A DNA stretch of 12,804 nt from contig CAZOKO010000080.1 in NCBI GenBank assembly GCA_964580455.1, positions 1 through 12,804 of the forward strand, written 5' to 3'. The position numbers were made by a program, and so were the translations under genes. Below are positions 1 to 6,670 of this stretch, one piece after another; positions within the stretch are counted from its first letter, which is position 1, and the number at the start of each line of letters is the position of its first letter. This DNA comes from CAZOKO01 sp964580455. Lineage in GTDB: Bacteria; Desulfobacterota; WTBG01. The notes under the pieces are model-generated. The model ran no database searches. It saw only the letters and a program-made list of their open reading frames with translations, and had not been told where the DNA came from.

Positions 1-128
1 GCACGCTGGGAACTGTACGGGGGGTGCCGAGTAATCGGCATTCCTACCGTGAACCCTTTCATCTGTCTGCGAAAAGTCGAATATATTTAGAAATCGATTA
101 AAAATATTGGACAGTTTTTAAATAAAGG
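1..128. other. Edge region with a GNRA-capped bulged hairpin
   Basis: No recognisable gene. A strong hairpin is formed by 25-30 (TGCCGA) with 35-40 (TCGGCA), closed by the tetraloop GTAA, a GNRA loop. It extends through 21-24 with 41-44 using two G-T wobbles, then a two-base bulge (TA, 45-46), then 17-20 with 47-50. Frame 1 is open from the edge to a TAG at 88-90 (29 codons), but I do not recognise the peptide. The stem-bulge-GNRA shape recalls structured RNAs such as group II intron domain V. The proportions (10-bp upper stem, 4-bp lower stem) and the lack of the catalytic AGC triad do not fit that domain. The region could be the end of a mobile element or RNA gene that continues to the left. 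Confidence 0.35.
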
Positions 129-146
129 TCAAACGGAGACTTGACC
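127..146 (-). terminator. Possible weak terminator hairpin over the gltX stop
   Basis: GGTCAA at 127-132 pairs with TTGACC at 141-146 around an 8-base loop. On the minus strand it is followed by TTTATTTAAAAA. The gltX TGA (129-131) lies in the stem. A six-bp stem and a broken T tract make it weak. It could equally be the end of an inserted repeat. Confidence 0.3.
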
Positions 147-1535
147 CCTTATGTATGTTATTGCATCTTTCAATCTTTTTATTACTTTTTCTTTTCCCAG
201 GTTTGCTATTACCTCATAAATCCCCGGGCTTGCGGTTCCGCCTGTCAGGGCAACCCGGTGTGGTTGGGCAAGCTGACCTAAGGTTATGTTACGCTCGACT
301 GTAATCTTATTAAAAATGGTTTCAATCTCCTCCTCACTAAAATCTTTTTCCTTCTCAAAATGACCTATCACTTCTGAAAAAATATCTGCTGTCTCAAGTG
401 TTAAGAATTTTTTTGCAGCCTTTGGTTGATACTCTATTTCATCTTCGAAATAAAACATGGCTTTGTCAGCCATCTCCTCCAGGGTTTTACTTCTCTCTTT
501 AAAACCTTTGATAATTTTAGCCAGATATTTAATATCATCCACCTTAACACCCTTCTTTTCAAGAAAGGGAATGAGTAACCTGGCCAGGTTTTCATCAGCC
601 TCCTCTTTGATATAGTGGCTGTTTAACCAGAGCAGCTTATCTGGGTTAAAGATTCCTGCCGATTTCCCTACATTTTCAAGACTGAATTTCTCTACCAACT
701 CATCTTTGCTAAAGATCTCCTGATCTCCGTAAGACCAACCTAATCTCACAATGAAATTGACCAATGCCTGGGGAAAGTATCCCGTTTCTTTATAAGCCAT
801 TACAGATGTGGCACCGTGTCTTTTGCTGAGCCTGGCTTTATCTTTACCCAGGGTAAGAGACATATGTGCAAACTCTGGCAATGAAGAGTTGAGTGCCTGA
901 TACAGCAAAATCTGCCGTGGAGTATTATTCAAATGGTCATCTCCCCGAATAATATGGGTAATCTTCATGGCAATATCATCAACGACCACCACGAAATTAT
1001 AGGTAGGGGAGCCATCTCTGCGGCAGAGAATGAGGTCATCAAGCTCTGAATTTTCAAATACTACTTTACCCTTTATCAGGTCATTCACTACTGTCTGCCC
1101 ACTCTGAGGAGATTTAAACCTGATAACAAATGGTTTGTCAGGATAAACCTTTTCTAATCCCCGACATTTTCCATCATATTTAGGTTTTTCCTTCCTGGCA
1201 AGAGCCAGCTTCTTTTTCTCCTCCAGTTCATCAGGATCACAATAACAACGATAAACCTTTCCCTGCTGTAAAAGTAGTTCCAGATGTTCTTTATAAATGT
1301 CTGTTCTCTGGCTCTGATAAAAAGGCTCTTCATCCCAGTCAAGACCTAACCATTTCAAGGCATCAAATATAGCACGCGTTGATTCTTCGGTCGAACGAGC
1401 TTTATCGGTGTCTTCAATACGCAAAATAAAATCACCACCATGATGTCTGGCAAAAAGCCAGTTAAATAGAGCAGTTCTAGCACTGCCGATGTGAAGATGT
1501 CCAGTAGGACTGGGCGCAAATCGTGTCCTTACCAT
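129..1535 (-). CDS. gltX: Glutamyl-tRNA synthetase
   Basis: Cytoplasmic class I aminoacyl-tRNA synthetase that charges tRNA-Glu (in some lineages also tRNA-Gln) with glutamate, using ATP. The 468-aa length is normal for a bacterial GluRS. Visible motifs are the HIGH-type signature HLHIG at residues 13-17 in the Rossmann catalytic core, and the KMSKS-type loop KARLSKRHG at 233-241. A zinc-site pattern is also present: Cys97 and Cys99, then Tyr120 and Cys124 in YDGKCR. The C-terminal half is the helical anticodon-binding domain. The ATG is supported by GGGAG at 1543-1547 with a 7-base spacer. The gene diverges from everything downstream. The last residues (RGQVSV) look like an add-on: family members often end near the preceding AI-YI motif, and the DNA here carries an inverted repeat. 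A non-discriminating enzyme is possible; gatCAB is not in the window. Confidence 0.97.
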   Translation of the reverse strand: MVRTRFAPSPTGHLHIGSARTALFNWLFARHHGGDFILRIEDTDKARSTEESTRAIFDALKWLGLDWDEEPFYQSQRTDIYKEHLELLLQQGKVYRCYCDPDELEEKKKLALARKEKPKYDGKCRGLEKVYPDKPFVIRFKSPQSGQTVVNDLIKGKVVFENSELDDLILCRRDGSPTYNFVVVVDDIAMKITHIIRGDDHLNNTPRQILLYQALNSSLPEFAHMSLTLGKDKARLSKRHGATSVMAYKETGYFPQALVNFIVRLGWSYGDQEIFSKDELVEKFSLENVGKSAGIFNPDKLLWLNSHYIKEEADENLARLLIPFLEKKGVKVDDIKYLAKIIKGFKERSKTLEEMADKAMFYFEDEIEYQPKAAKKFLTLETADIFSEVIGHFEKEKDFSEEEIETIFNKITVERNITLGQLAQPHRVALTGGTASPGIYEVIANLGKEKVIKRLKDAITYIRGQVSV

Positions 1536-1561
1536 ATCTAATCTCCCTATAAATAATATAA

Positions 1562-1671
1562 GATTTGGGAATTTAGGGATTTAGGAATTAAGGATTATTC
1601 ATCCCGCACCTCATATCGCAAATGCCTCATTTTTTAATCCCCCAATTCCTTAATTCCTTAATTTCTCAATT
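1562..1671. repeat. Palindrome of inverted octamer units, copy 1
   Basis: Four 8-base units of the form AATTNAGG (degenerate) lie at 1562-1593. Four units of the reverse complement CCTNAATT lie at 1640-1671, with a 46-base loop. The arms pair imperfectly because units differ at the N position. The same 4+4 architecture recurs at 5613-5702. If gltX starts from the minus-strand promoter proposed at 1685-1714, this hairpin lies in its 5' leader. Confidence 0.8.
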
Positions 1672-1684
1672 CTTTTACAGATGT

Positions 1685-1714
1685 ATAATACTAAAATAGT
1701 TACTTTACAATCAA
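1685..1714 (-). promoter_or_regulatory. Candidate sigma70-type promoter for gltX
   Basis: On the minus strand, TTGATT (1709-1714) and TATTAT (1685-1690) are separated by 18 bases. Both boxes are close to consensus. Transcription would start near 1678, giving a leader of about 140 bases that contains the octamer palindrome. AT-rich sequence produces such matches by chance, so support is moderate. Confidence 0.35.
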
Positions 1715-1724
1715 AAAATTTTAA

Positions 1725-1752
1725 TTGGGACGCAGATTTATCTGCGTCCCAA
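1725..1752. repeat. Perfect 13-bp palindrome
   Basis: TTGGGACGCAGAT at 1725-1737 is an exact inverted copy of 1740-1752, with two bases between. It shares the core GGGAC-CAGAT and ACGCAGA with the palindrome after alr (4718-4797), so it is probably a short member of the same dispersed family. It sits between the two divergent promoters. No gene ends here on either strand, so it is not a terminator for a visible gene. Confidence 0.8.
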
Positions 1753-1808
1753 AAACCTGGATGCTATTGAAATTCCTCCACCCACCCGGATAGTCCAAAC
1801 GAAATCTT

Positions 1809-1837
1809 TTGACTTACATGACAATATTAACTATAAT
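1809..1837 (+). promoter_or_regulatory. Strong sigma70-type promoter for the 539-aa gene
   Basis: TTGACT at 1809-1814 (one mismatch to consensus) is followed after exactly 17 bases by a perfect TATAAT at 1832-1837. Transcription should begin near 1844, about 25 bases before the start codon. AAGGAG at 1854-1859 is the ribosome binding site of the short leader. Confidence 0.75.
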
Positions 1838-1869
1838 CCAACCGAATTTTCAAAAGGAGTTTTAAACCC

Positions 1870-3489
1870 ATGAAGAAAAAGGCAACCAAAAGGAAGGCAA
1901 AACTTCCTGCTGATGATAAAGCTAATATTTCCAGGATAGTAGATGAAATCGTTGCAGAATGCTCACCACTACCTGATACTGCCAATCTCTTCAGTAAAAT
2001 AAGAGAATTAGAAAACGCTACTATTGATTACACTACGGTTCTATCCAGAAAATTCAGCAAAAGCACCATACCAGAGCAGGAGTTTATGATCAACCACCTT
2101 TTCCCTTATCTTAAGAGGTTAAGTTTGAGTGAAAGCCTCAACAACGTGGTACAGAAGGAGACCCTGGCTCCCCGGATAATTGTTGATATCCTGCACTTCC
2201 TCATCAGGTCTGATACTATTATAGACAACCAGCTATTAGAAGAAGCAAACGGAGCAGAAGAAATAGTCAATCAATTTTCAACCTTACTGGAAAACAATGA
2301 TTCTCTGGGATCTCAGGATGGTAGCACGCTCTTTGATAAGTTCCTTGAAATACCCCCATCTTTTCAACTGGGAATTATCATGGAATTAATTCATTTCAAG
2401 GGAGAAAAAACCCTGCCTCTCTTCTTGAAAATATTCAACACAAAAAGTAAAATCGCACATAACGTTACCGACTTCCTGGGTTCCCTTGCAGATAAAAATT
2501 CAGCACACCTGCTAAACCAGATACTTGAGGGAACAAAAGATAAGGAGCTATCCAGGAACATTAAAAAAACACTCTATCGTTTAAAAAACAAAGGGGTAGG
2601 GGCTCCCTCCTCCACCAAGCCCACCACGATAACAAAAACAGGGGAAAAGGAGGTGCAACTACCCTCTCCCACTGCTTATGTTAGCACAATGGATCCGCTT
2701 GGCGAACGTCTAATTTTAGCCGTTAAACCTAAAAGTGATCAGGAACTTACTATTTTCCAGTTCTTAGTTAGCGATCAGAAGGGAATTAATGATCTTATAG
2801 CATCTGTTGCTGCATATAAAGATTTTGATAATTATCTGATCAAAGTTAAAAACACAAAAGAAGTCACTATGGTCGAAATTGACCTTGCTTACTGCCACCT
2901 TCTCATCAAGGAGTCTTCTCAAAGAAATCACGTCTCTGGCACCACAATTCCAGGCAATTACTTCTTATGGAAAAAATTCTTTGGTGAATATGACACGCAT
3001 TTAGACAAAGCCATGATTTATAATTTACTAAATGCTGAAGAAATCGGATCTCAGAAAATTTTATTACAACAATCAGAAGATTTGATCAAAAAGTATGAGT
3101 TCACATTCTGGTTGCTGGAATGGAAGCTGCTTGTTGACTGTTATAAAGAAATAAATGAAGTTGAAAACAGCCTTTTAGTTCTTACTGAACAACAGAAAGA
3201 TTCGAAAATCAATGAAACAGTGCAAAAGACTGCAAGGCTTTTTTTTGATGATAAAAACCGCTTTTTATTTCAGAGAAGACTGGAGGAAACCGCATATATT
3301 TTATGGGAAACCGGTAAAGTGGAAGATTCCAAAAGTGCTTTTGCCGCAGCACTGGCTTTCGCACTTGGAAATACACCAATAGAAGATCATCCCTTTGCGC
3401 TAAAAACGGTAGAGGAAAATATTAGATTTTTAAAAAAACAATCGCAGAAAGAAAAAAGAAGCGAATCTGGCCGTATCGTTATTCCATAA
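1870..3489 (+). CDS. Unrecognised helical protein, HEAT-like N-terminal half
   Basis: I do not recognise this 539-aa protein. It starts with a lysine-rich tail (residues 1-17) and has no signal peptide or membrane segment, so it is probably cytoplasmic. Residues 20-240 are strongly helical. The part from about 165 to 242 resembles HEAT-type repeats and ends in a short basic helix (KKTLYRLKNKG). A Pro/Thr/Ser-rich linker (243-267) follows. A second domain begins with alternating hydrophobic strands (about 270-345), and the rest is mostly helical, with TPR-like stretches around 420-530. No catalytic motif is visible. AAGGAG lies 10 bases before the ATG, and a near-consensus promoter is directly upstream, so the gene can start its own transcription unit. 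A scaffold or protein-interaction role fits the fold, but that is inference. Confidence 0.85.
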   Translation: MKKKATKRKAKLPADDKANISRIVDEIVAECSPLPDTANLFSKIRELENATIDYTTVLSRKFSKSTIPEQEFMINHLFPYLKRLSLSESLNNVVQKETLAPRIIVDILHFLIRSDTIIDNQLLEEANGAEEIVNQFSTLLENNDSLGSQDGSTLFDKFLEIPPSFQLGIIMELIHFKGEKTLPLFLKIFNTKSKIAHNVTDFLGSLADKNSAHLLNQILEGTKDKELSRNIKKTLYRLKNKGVGAPSSTKPTTITKTGEKEVQLPSPTAYVSTMDPLGERLILAVKPKSDQELTIFQFLVSDQKGINDLIASVAAYKDFDNYLIKVKNTKEVTMVEIDLAYCHLLIKESSQRNHVSGTTIPGNYFLWKKFFGEYDTHLDKAMIYNLLNAEEIGSQKILLQQSEDLIKKYEFTFWLLEWKLLVDCYKEINEVENSLLVLTEQQKDSKINETVQKTARLFFDDKNRFLFQRRLEETAYILWETGKVEDSKSAFAAALAFALGNTPIEDHPFALKTVEENIRFLKKQSQKEKRSESGRIVIP

Positions 3490-3561
3490 ACGTTGTTTTA
3501 GCACTCTGATCTTCATTTCATCCTTCTTTTTCAAGATCACATCAACTCGCAATTTAAAACT

Positions 3562-4716
3562 ATGTTAATGATGAGAAGACCTACTATAGCTGAAATTAAT
3601 CTTGATGCCCTTGAGTATAACTATACTCAGATACGCAAAAGGGTTACCCAGGGGACAAAAATACTGGCAGTGGTTAAAGCAAACGCCTATGGACACGGAG
3701 CAGTCAGGATCTCTTCTGAGTTGGAAAATCTCGGTGTGGATCTTTTAGGGGTCGCTACCTGTGAAGAAGGAATAGAATTGAGAAAAGCCTCCATTACTAC
3801 TCCTATCATCATACTGGGAGGTTTTTTTAAAGGACAGAGTATTTATGCTAAGCAATATGATTTAATTCCTGTTATTTATAATTTGGAATCAGCTAAAGAG
3901 CTGTCCCAATGTGCACACAAAAGTAATAGCAGAGCTAAGATCCACGTTAAGATCGACACCGGCATGGGAAGGTTAGGGATTCTTCCCTCAGAGACAAAGG
4001 TTTTTCTTCAAAATATCATTAAATTGAATAATCTGGAAATCGAAGGAATCCTCTCTCACCTGGCCGACAACAACCAGGATAATCACTCCGGTTTGGAATT
4101 TACTCAAAGACAGGCAGAACTCTTCAAGCGGCAGATTGAAGAACTCCATCAAATGGGCATTCACCCTCAATATGAACACCTTGCAAATAGTGCTGCCATT
4201 ATAGAAAAAAGTCCTGAGTTCTTTAACCTGGTGAGACCTGGAATTATGCTCTATGGCGCTTATCCATCAGAAGGATTTAAACAATTGATTGATTTGAAAC
4301 CTGTGATGAGTCTGAAAACAAAGATTGTCTCACTTAAAAAGGTTGCCAAAGGCACCAGCATTAGTTATGGAAGAACCTTTACCTGCAAAAAAGAAAGCCT
4401 TATTGCCACGCTGCCTATAGGTTACGCAGACGGATACAGTCGTTCTTTATCCAACAGGGGGGAAATTCTTATCAGAGAAAGAAAAGCTCCTATTGCGGGA
4501 GTGGTCTGCATGGATATGATCATGGCTGATGTAACTGAGATACCAGGCGTTTCACTTGGCGATGATGTTGTACTCATGGGCTCTCAAGGTGATGGAAAAA
4601 TTACAGCAGAAGCTATAGCAAAAAAGACTGGAACTATCTCATATGAGATATTGTGCGGCATAAGCCCAAGGGTGCCGCGTGTCTATTTTAAAGGGGGTAA
4701 AACCCTATCACGTTAA
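3562..4716 (+). CDS. alr: Alanine racemase
   Basis: PLP enzyme interconverting L- and D-alanine, supplying D-Ala for peptidoglycan in the cytoplasm. The 384-aa length is typical. The N-terminal PLP barrel contains VKANAYGHG, with the cofactor lysine at residue 39. Further motifs are DTGMGRLGI (Arg137), the catalytic tyrosine Tyr269 in SISYGRTF, and the substrate-site VCMDM (315-319) in the C-terminal beta domain. The start is uncertain: ATGs at 3562, 3568 and 3571 are all possible and none has a good Shine-Dalgarno sequence. The core begins at RRPTIAEINLDAL whichever is used. The 72-base gap from the preceding gene has no clear promoter or terminator. A palindromic repeat begins almost at the stop codon. 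Confidence 0.96.
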   Translation: MLMMRRPTIAEINLDALEYNYTQIRKRVTQGTKILAVVKANAYGHGAVRISSELENLGVDLLGVATCEEGIELRKASITTPIIILGGFFKGQSIYAKQYDLIPVIYNLESAKELSQCAHKSNSRAKIHVKIDTGMGRLGILPSETKVFLQNIIKLNNLEIEGILSHLADNNQDNHSGLEFTQRQAELFKRQIEELHQMGIHPQYEHLANSAAIIEKSPEFFNLVRPGIMLYGAYPSEGFKQLIDLKPVMSLKTKIVSLKKVAKGTSISYGRTFTCKKESLIATLPIGYADGYSRSLSNRGEILIRERKAPIAGVVCMDMIMADVTEIPGVSLGDDVVLMGSQGDGKITAEAIAKKTGTISYEILCGISPRVPRVYFKGGKTLSR

Positions 4717-4717
4717 A

Positions 4718-4797
4718 TGGGACACAGATTTCACAGATATACGCAGTTTAAAATAATGTGTATAGAAATCCTGAAAATCTGCGTTTATCCGCGTTAC
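4718..4797. repeat. Imperfect palindrome between alr and mlaE
   Basis: The left arm (about 4720-4749) contains CACAGATATACGCAGTTT. The right arm (about 4774-4797) is its imperfect inverse, containing AAATCTGCGTTTATCCGCGT. The arms frame a loop of about 25 bases. Its core resembles the perfect palindrome at 1725-1752. It begins one base after the alr stop. An in-frame ATG at 4758 lies in its loop, which would give the permease a false N-terminal extension. Confidence 0.7.
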
Positions 4798-4826
4798 CAA
4801 AAAAGGAAACTCCTGAGCAATCTAAT

Positions 4827-4831
4827 AAGGA
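4827..4831 (+). promoter_or_regulatory. Ribosome binding site that fixes the mlaE start
   Basis: AAGGA ends four bases before the ATG at 4836. The earlier in-frame ATG at 4758 has no Shine-Dalgarno sequence and falls in a repeat. Confidence 0.55.
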
Positions 4832-4835
4832 CACT

Positions 4836-5609
4836 ATGTTTAAGAACTTTTTTCATTCAATCGGTTCTCACAGTATAGTTTTTGTCGAAGAAACAGGAAG
4901 GATTTTGATGCTCCTTTGCAATACTATTATACTCATCTTCCAACGTCCTTTTAATCTTAAAGGCATTTTTAAGCAGATGGAAGAAATAGGAATCAAATCA
5001 ATTCCTGTAGTACTCATTACTGGTGCATTTACCGGTGCAGTGCTTGCCCTGCAAAGCTATACCGGTTTTAAACGGTTCAATGCGGAAGCATTCGTCGGTA
5101 CCGTAGTTGCTCTTTCCATAACAAGAGAGCTGGGTCCCGTTTTAGCCGGACTCATGGTCTCAGGAAGGGTTGGCTCATCCATGGCTGCAGAACTTGGCAC
5201 CATGCAGGTCACAGAACAAATTGATGCCCTCTATACACTTGCCGTTAATCCTGTAAAATACCTCATCGTTCCCAGATTACTGGCAGCACTGATTATGATG
5301 CCTGTTCTGGTAATTTTTGCAGATCTTATTGGCATAGCCGGGGGTTACTTTGTAAGCGTGCGGGTTCTGGGAAGCAATCCTTACATCTACATGGAGAGAA
5401 CCTGGAGTTACCTGGAGCTTAATGACATTTATAGTGGCCTGTTAAAAGCCTGTGTTTTTGGAATAATTATAGCCATCATAAGCTGTTACCAGGGATTCTA
5501 TACACGGGGAGGGGCAGAAGGAGTGGGAAAAGCAACTACCAAAGCTGTAGTGCTTTCCTGTCTGCTCATTCTGATATTTAATTATATCATTACAGCGTTA
5601 TTATTTTAG
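4836..5609 (+). CDS. mlaE: MlaE-family ABC transporter permease
   Basis: Inner-membrane permease of the Mla/MCE phospholipid transporter, which moves lipids between the inner and outer membranes with MlaF and MlaD. From the chosen start it is 257 aa, a normal MlaE size; the longer reading from 4758 would give 283 aa. Residues 88-131 carry the family signature: TRELGPVLAG, then SGRVGSSMAAELGTM and VTEQIDAL. Hydrophobic segments lie near 53-73, 86-108, 145-175, 199-217 and 236-256, in keeping with an integral membrane protein. mlaF and mlaD follow at 108 and 178 bases, unusually wide for subunits of one complex, and both gaps are filled by repeats. No mlaB, mlaC or mlaA is present, which is common in lineages whose mce operons lack those parts. 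Confidence 0.95.
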   Translation: MFKNFFHSIGSHSIVFVEETGRILMLLCNTIILIFQRPFNLKGIFKQMEEIGIKSIPVVLITGAFTGAVLALQSYTGFKRFNAEAFVGTVVALSITRELGPVLAGLMVSGRVGSSMAAELGTMQVTEQIDALYTLAVNPVKYLIVPRLLAALIMMPVLVIFADLIGIAGGYFVSVRVLGSNPYIYMERTWSYLELNDIYSGLLKACVFGIIIAIISCYQGFYTRGGAEGVGKATTKAVVLSCLLILIFNYIITALLF

Positions 5610-5612
5610 TGT

Positions 5613-5702
5613 TATTGAGGTATTAAGGAATTTAGGAATTCAGGGATTATAATTAAGCCATTAAAAAATCCCTCAATTCCTCAATACCTAAATTCCTAAA
5701 TT
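5613..5702. repeat. Palindrome of inverted octamer units, copy 2
   Basis: Four units of AATTNAGG type (5613-5644) face four reverse-complement CCTNAATT units (5671-5702) across a 26-base loop. The architecture matches the copy at 1562-1671. It begins four bases after the mlaE stop and ends 15 bases before the mlaF ATG, filling the spacer. Confidence 0.85.
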
Positions 5703-5717
5703 AGCGATAGCGTTACT

Positions 5718-6500
5718 ATGATATCAGACACTGAAAAAAACCTCATTGAAGTTCATGATGTGCACAAATCATTCGGCAACAACCATGTCCTTAGAGGAAT
5801 CAATCTTAATGTAAAACATGGCGAGAGCATGGTGGTTATAGGAGGAAGTGGTTCGGGAAAAAGTGTACTCATTAAATGTATTATAGGTATACTAAAACCT
5901 GAACAGGGAAATATTTATGTTGCTGGTCAAGAAATTGTCTCTCTTAAAGAAAAAGGCCTCTATGAAACAAGGAAAAAATTTGGTATGCTTTTCCAGGCTG
6001 GTGCCCTGTTTGATTCCATGAAAGTGTGGGAAAATGTAGGATTTGCGCTCCTTCAACACACAAACCTCAGTAAGGAAGAAGTTAAAAAAACTGCTATGGA
6101 GAAATTGAACCTCTTAGGCTTATACCACATTGAAGACCTCATGCCATCTGAACTCAGCGGAGGAATGAGAAAACGTGTGGGCCTGGCACGGGCGATTGCA
6201 ATAGAACCTGAAATTTTACTTTACGATGAACCTACTACCGGACTTGATCCCATCCGTGCAGATTCAATAAATGAGCTGATTGTCGAAATGAGAGAGAAAA
6301 TTAAGGTTACTTCCATTACCATTACTCATGATATGGTGAGCGCCTATAAAATTGGAGATAGAATTGCTATGCTCTATCAGGGTAAGATCACAGAAGTGGG
6401 AACCCCTGATGAAATAAAAAATTCCACAAATGCGATTGTTCAACAATTTATCCAGGGAAAGGCAGAAGGGCCAATCACCCGGGCTGAAGCCCAGATTTAA
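5718..6500 (+). CDS. mlaF: MlaF-family ABC transporter ATPase
   Basis: Cytoplasmic ATPase that powers the MlaFED lipid transporter. At 260 aa it is the usual size. It has Walker A GGSGSGKS at 42-49, the Q-loop Gln92 in FQAGALFDSM, the ABC signature LSGGM at 145-149 followed by RKRVGLARA, Walker B ILLYDE with catalytic Glu170, the D-loop GLDP, and the switch His203 in ITHD. GALFDSM after the Q-loop and SGGMRKRVGLARA are typical of MlaF-type rather than general importer ATPases. The ATG has no good Shine-Dalgarno sequence and lies just beyond an octamer palindrome, so translation may depend on coupling or on leader structure. TTG or GTG starts further in would remove the first strand, so 5718 is preferred. 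Confidence 0.96.
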   Translation: MISDTEKNLIEVHDVHKSFGNNHVLRGINLNVKHGESMVVIGGSGSGKSVLIKCIIGILKPEQGNIYVAGQEIVSLKEKGLYETRKKFGMLFQAGALFDSMKVWENVGFALLQHTNLSKEEVKKTAMEKLNLLGLYHIEDLMPSELSGGMRKRVGLARAIAIEPEILLYDEPTTGLDPIRADSINELIVEMREKIKVTSITITHDMVSAYKIGDRIAMLYQGKITEVGTPDEIKNSTNAIVQQFIQGKAEGPITRAEAQI

Positions 6501-6520
6501 AATAAAAAAGTTGCAGGATT

Positions 6521-6562
6521 CATGATGCAAGAGGCAAGAGGCAAGAGGCATGATGCATGATG
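6521..6562. repeat. Six tandem heptamers (CATGATG / CAAGAGG)
   Basis: An unbroken run of six 7-base units in the order CATGATG, three CAAGAGG, two CATGATG. It lies just after the mlaF stop. The pattern resembles the short tandem heptanucleotide repeats known from cyanobacteria and some other bacteria. The complement of the CATGATG type may recur near 10605-10617. Confidence 0.9.
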
Positions 6563-6570
6563 AAAAAAGT

Positions 6571-6598
6571 CAGTTGTCAGCTAACAGTTATCAGACAT
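6571..6598. repeat. Degenerate heptamer run, CAG-initial units
   Basis: Four 7-base units each starting with CAG: CAGTTGT, CAGCTAA, CAGTTAT, CAGACAT. This is a second, degenerate heptamer type in the same mlaF-mlaD spacer. Confidence 0.65.
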
Positions 6599-6624
6599 TT
6601 TTGGTTATATACCATTAAATTTTA

Positions 6625-6659
6625 GACTGTGGACTACTAACCCCTGAACCCTGATTTCT
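6625..6659. repeat. Degenerate heptamer run, GACTGTG to GATTTCT
   Basis: Five consecutive 7-base units (GACTGTG, GACTACT, AACCCCT, GAACCCT, GATTTCT), related in pairs rather than identical. It ends five bases before the first possible mlaD ATG. Confidence 0.55.
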
Positions 6660-6665
6660 GTAAAT

Positions 6666-6670
6666 GGGAG
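6666..6670 (+). promoter_or_regulatory. Ribosome binding site that decides the mlaD start
   Basis: GGGAG is followed after 8 bases by ATG at 6679. This site overlaps the alternative ATG at 6664, which has no Shine-Dalgarno sequence of its own. Confidence 0.7.

Noticed and set aside
17..50. Group II intron domain V
   Set aside because: A GNRA loop and two-base bulge are present, but stem proportions differ and the catalytic triad is missing; kept only as an unexplained hairpin.
1536..1680. T-box leader upstream of gltX
   Set aside because: No AGGGTGG-type T-box sequence on the minus strand; the structure is explained by the octamer repeat.
3507..3539. Terminator between the 539-aa gene and alr
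   Set aside because: TGATCTT/AAGATCA pair, but across a 19-base loop with no T tract after it.
4758..4835. Start of mlaE at 4758
   Set aside because: It lies in a palindromic repeat, lacks a ribosome binding site and makes the protein longer than family norm; 4836 is better supported.
6521..6562. CRISPR array
   Set aside because: Seven-base units with no spacers; it is a simple tandem repeat.
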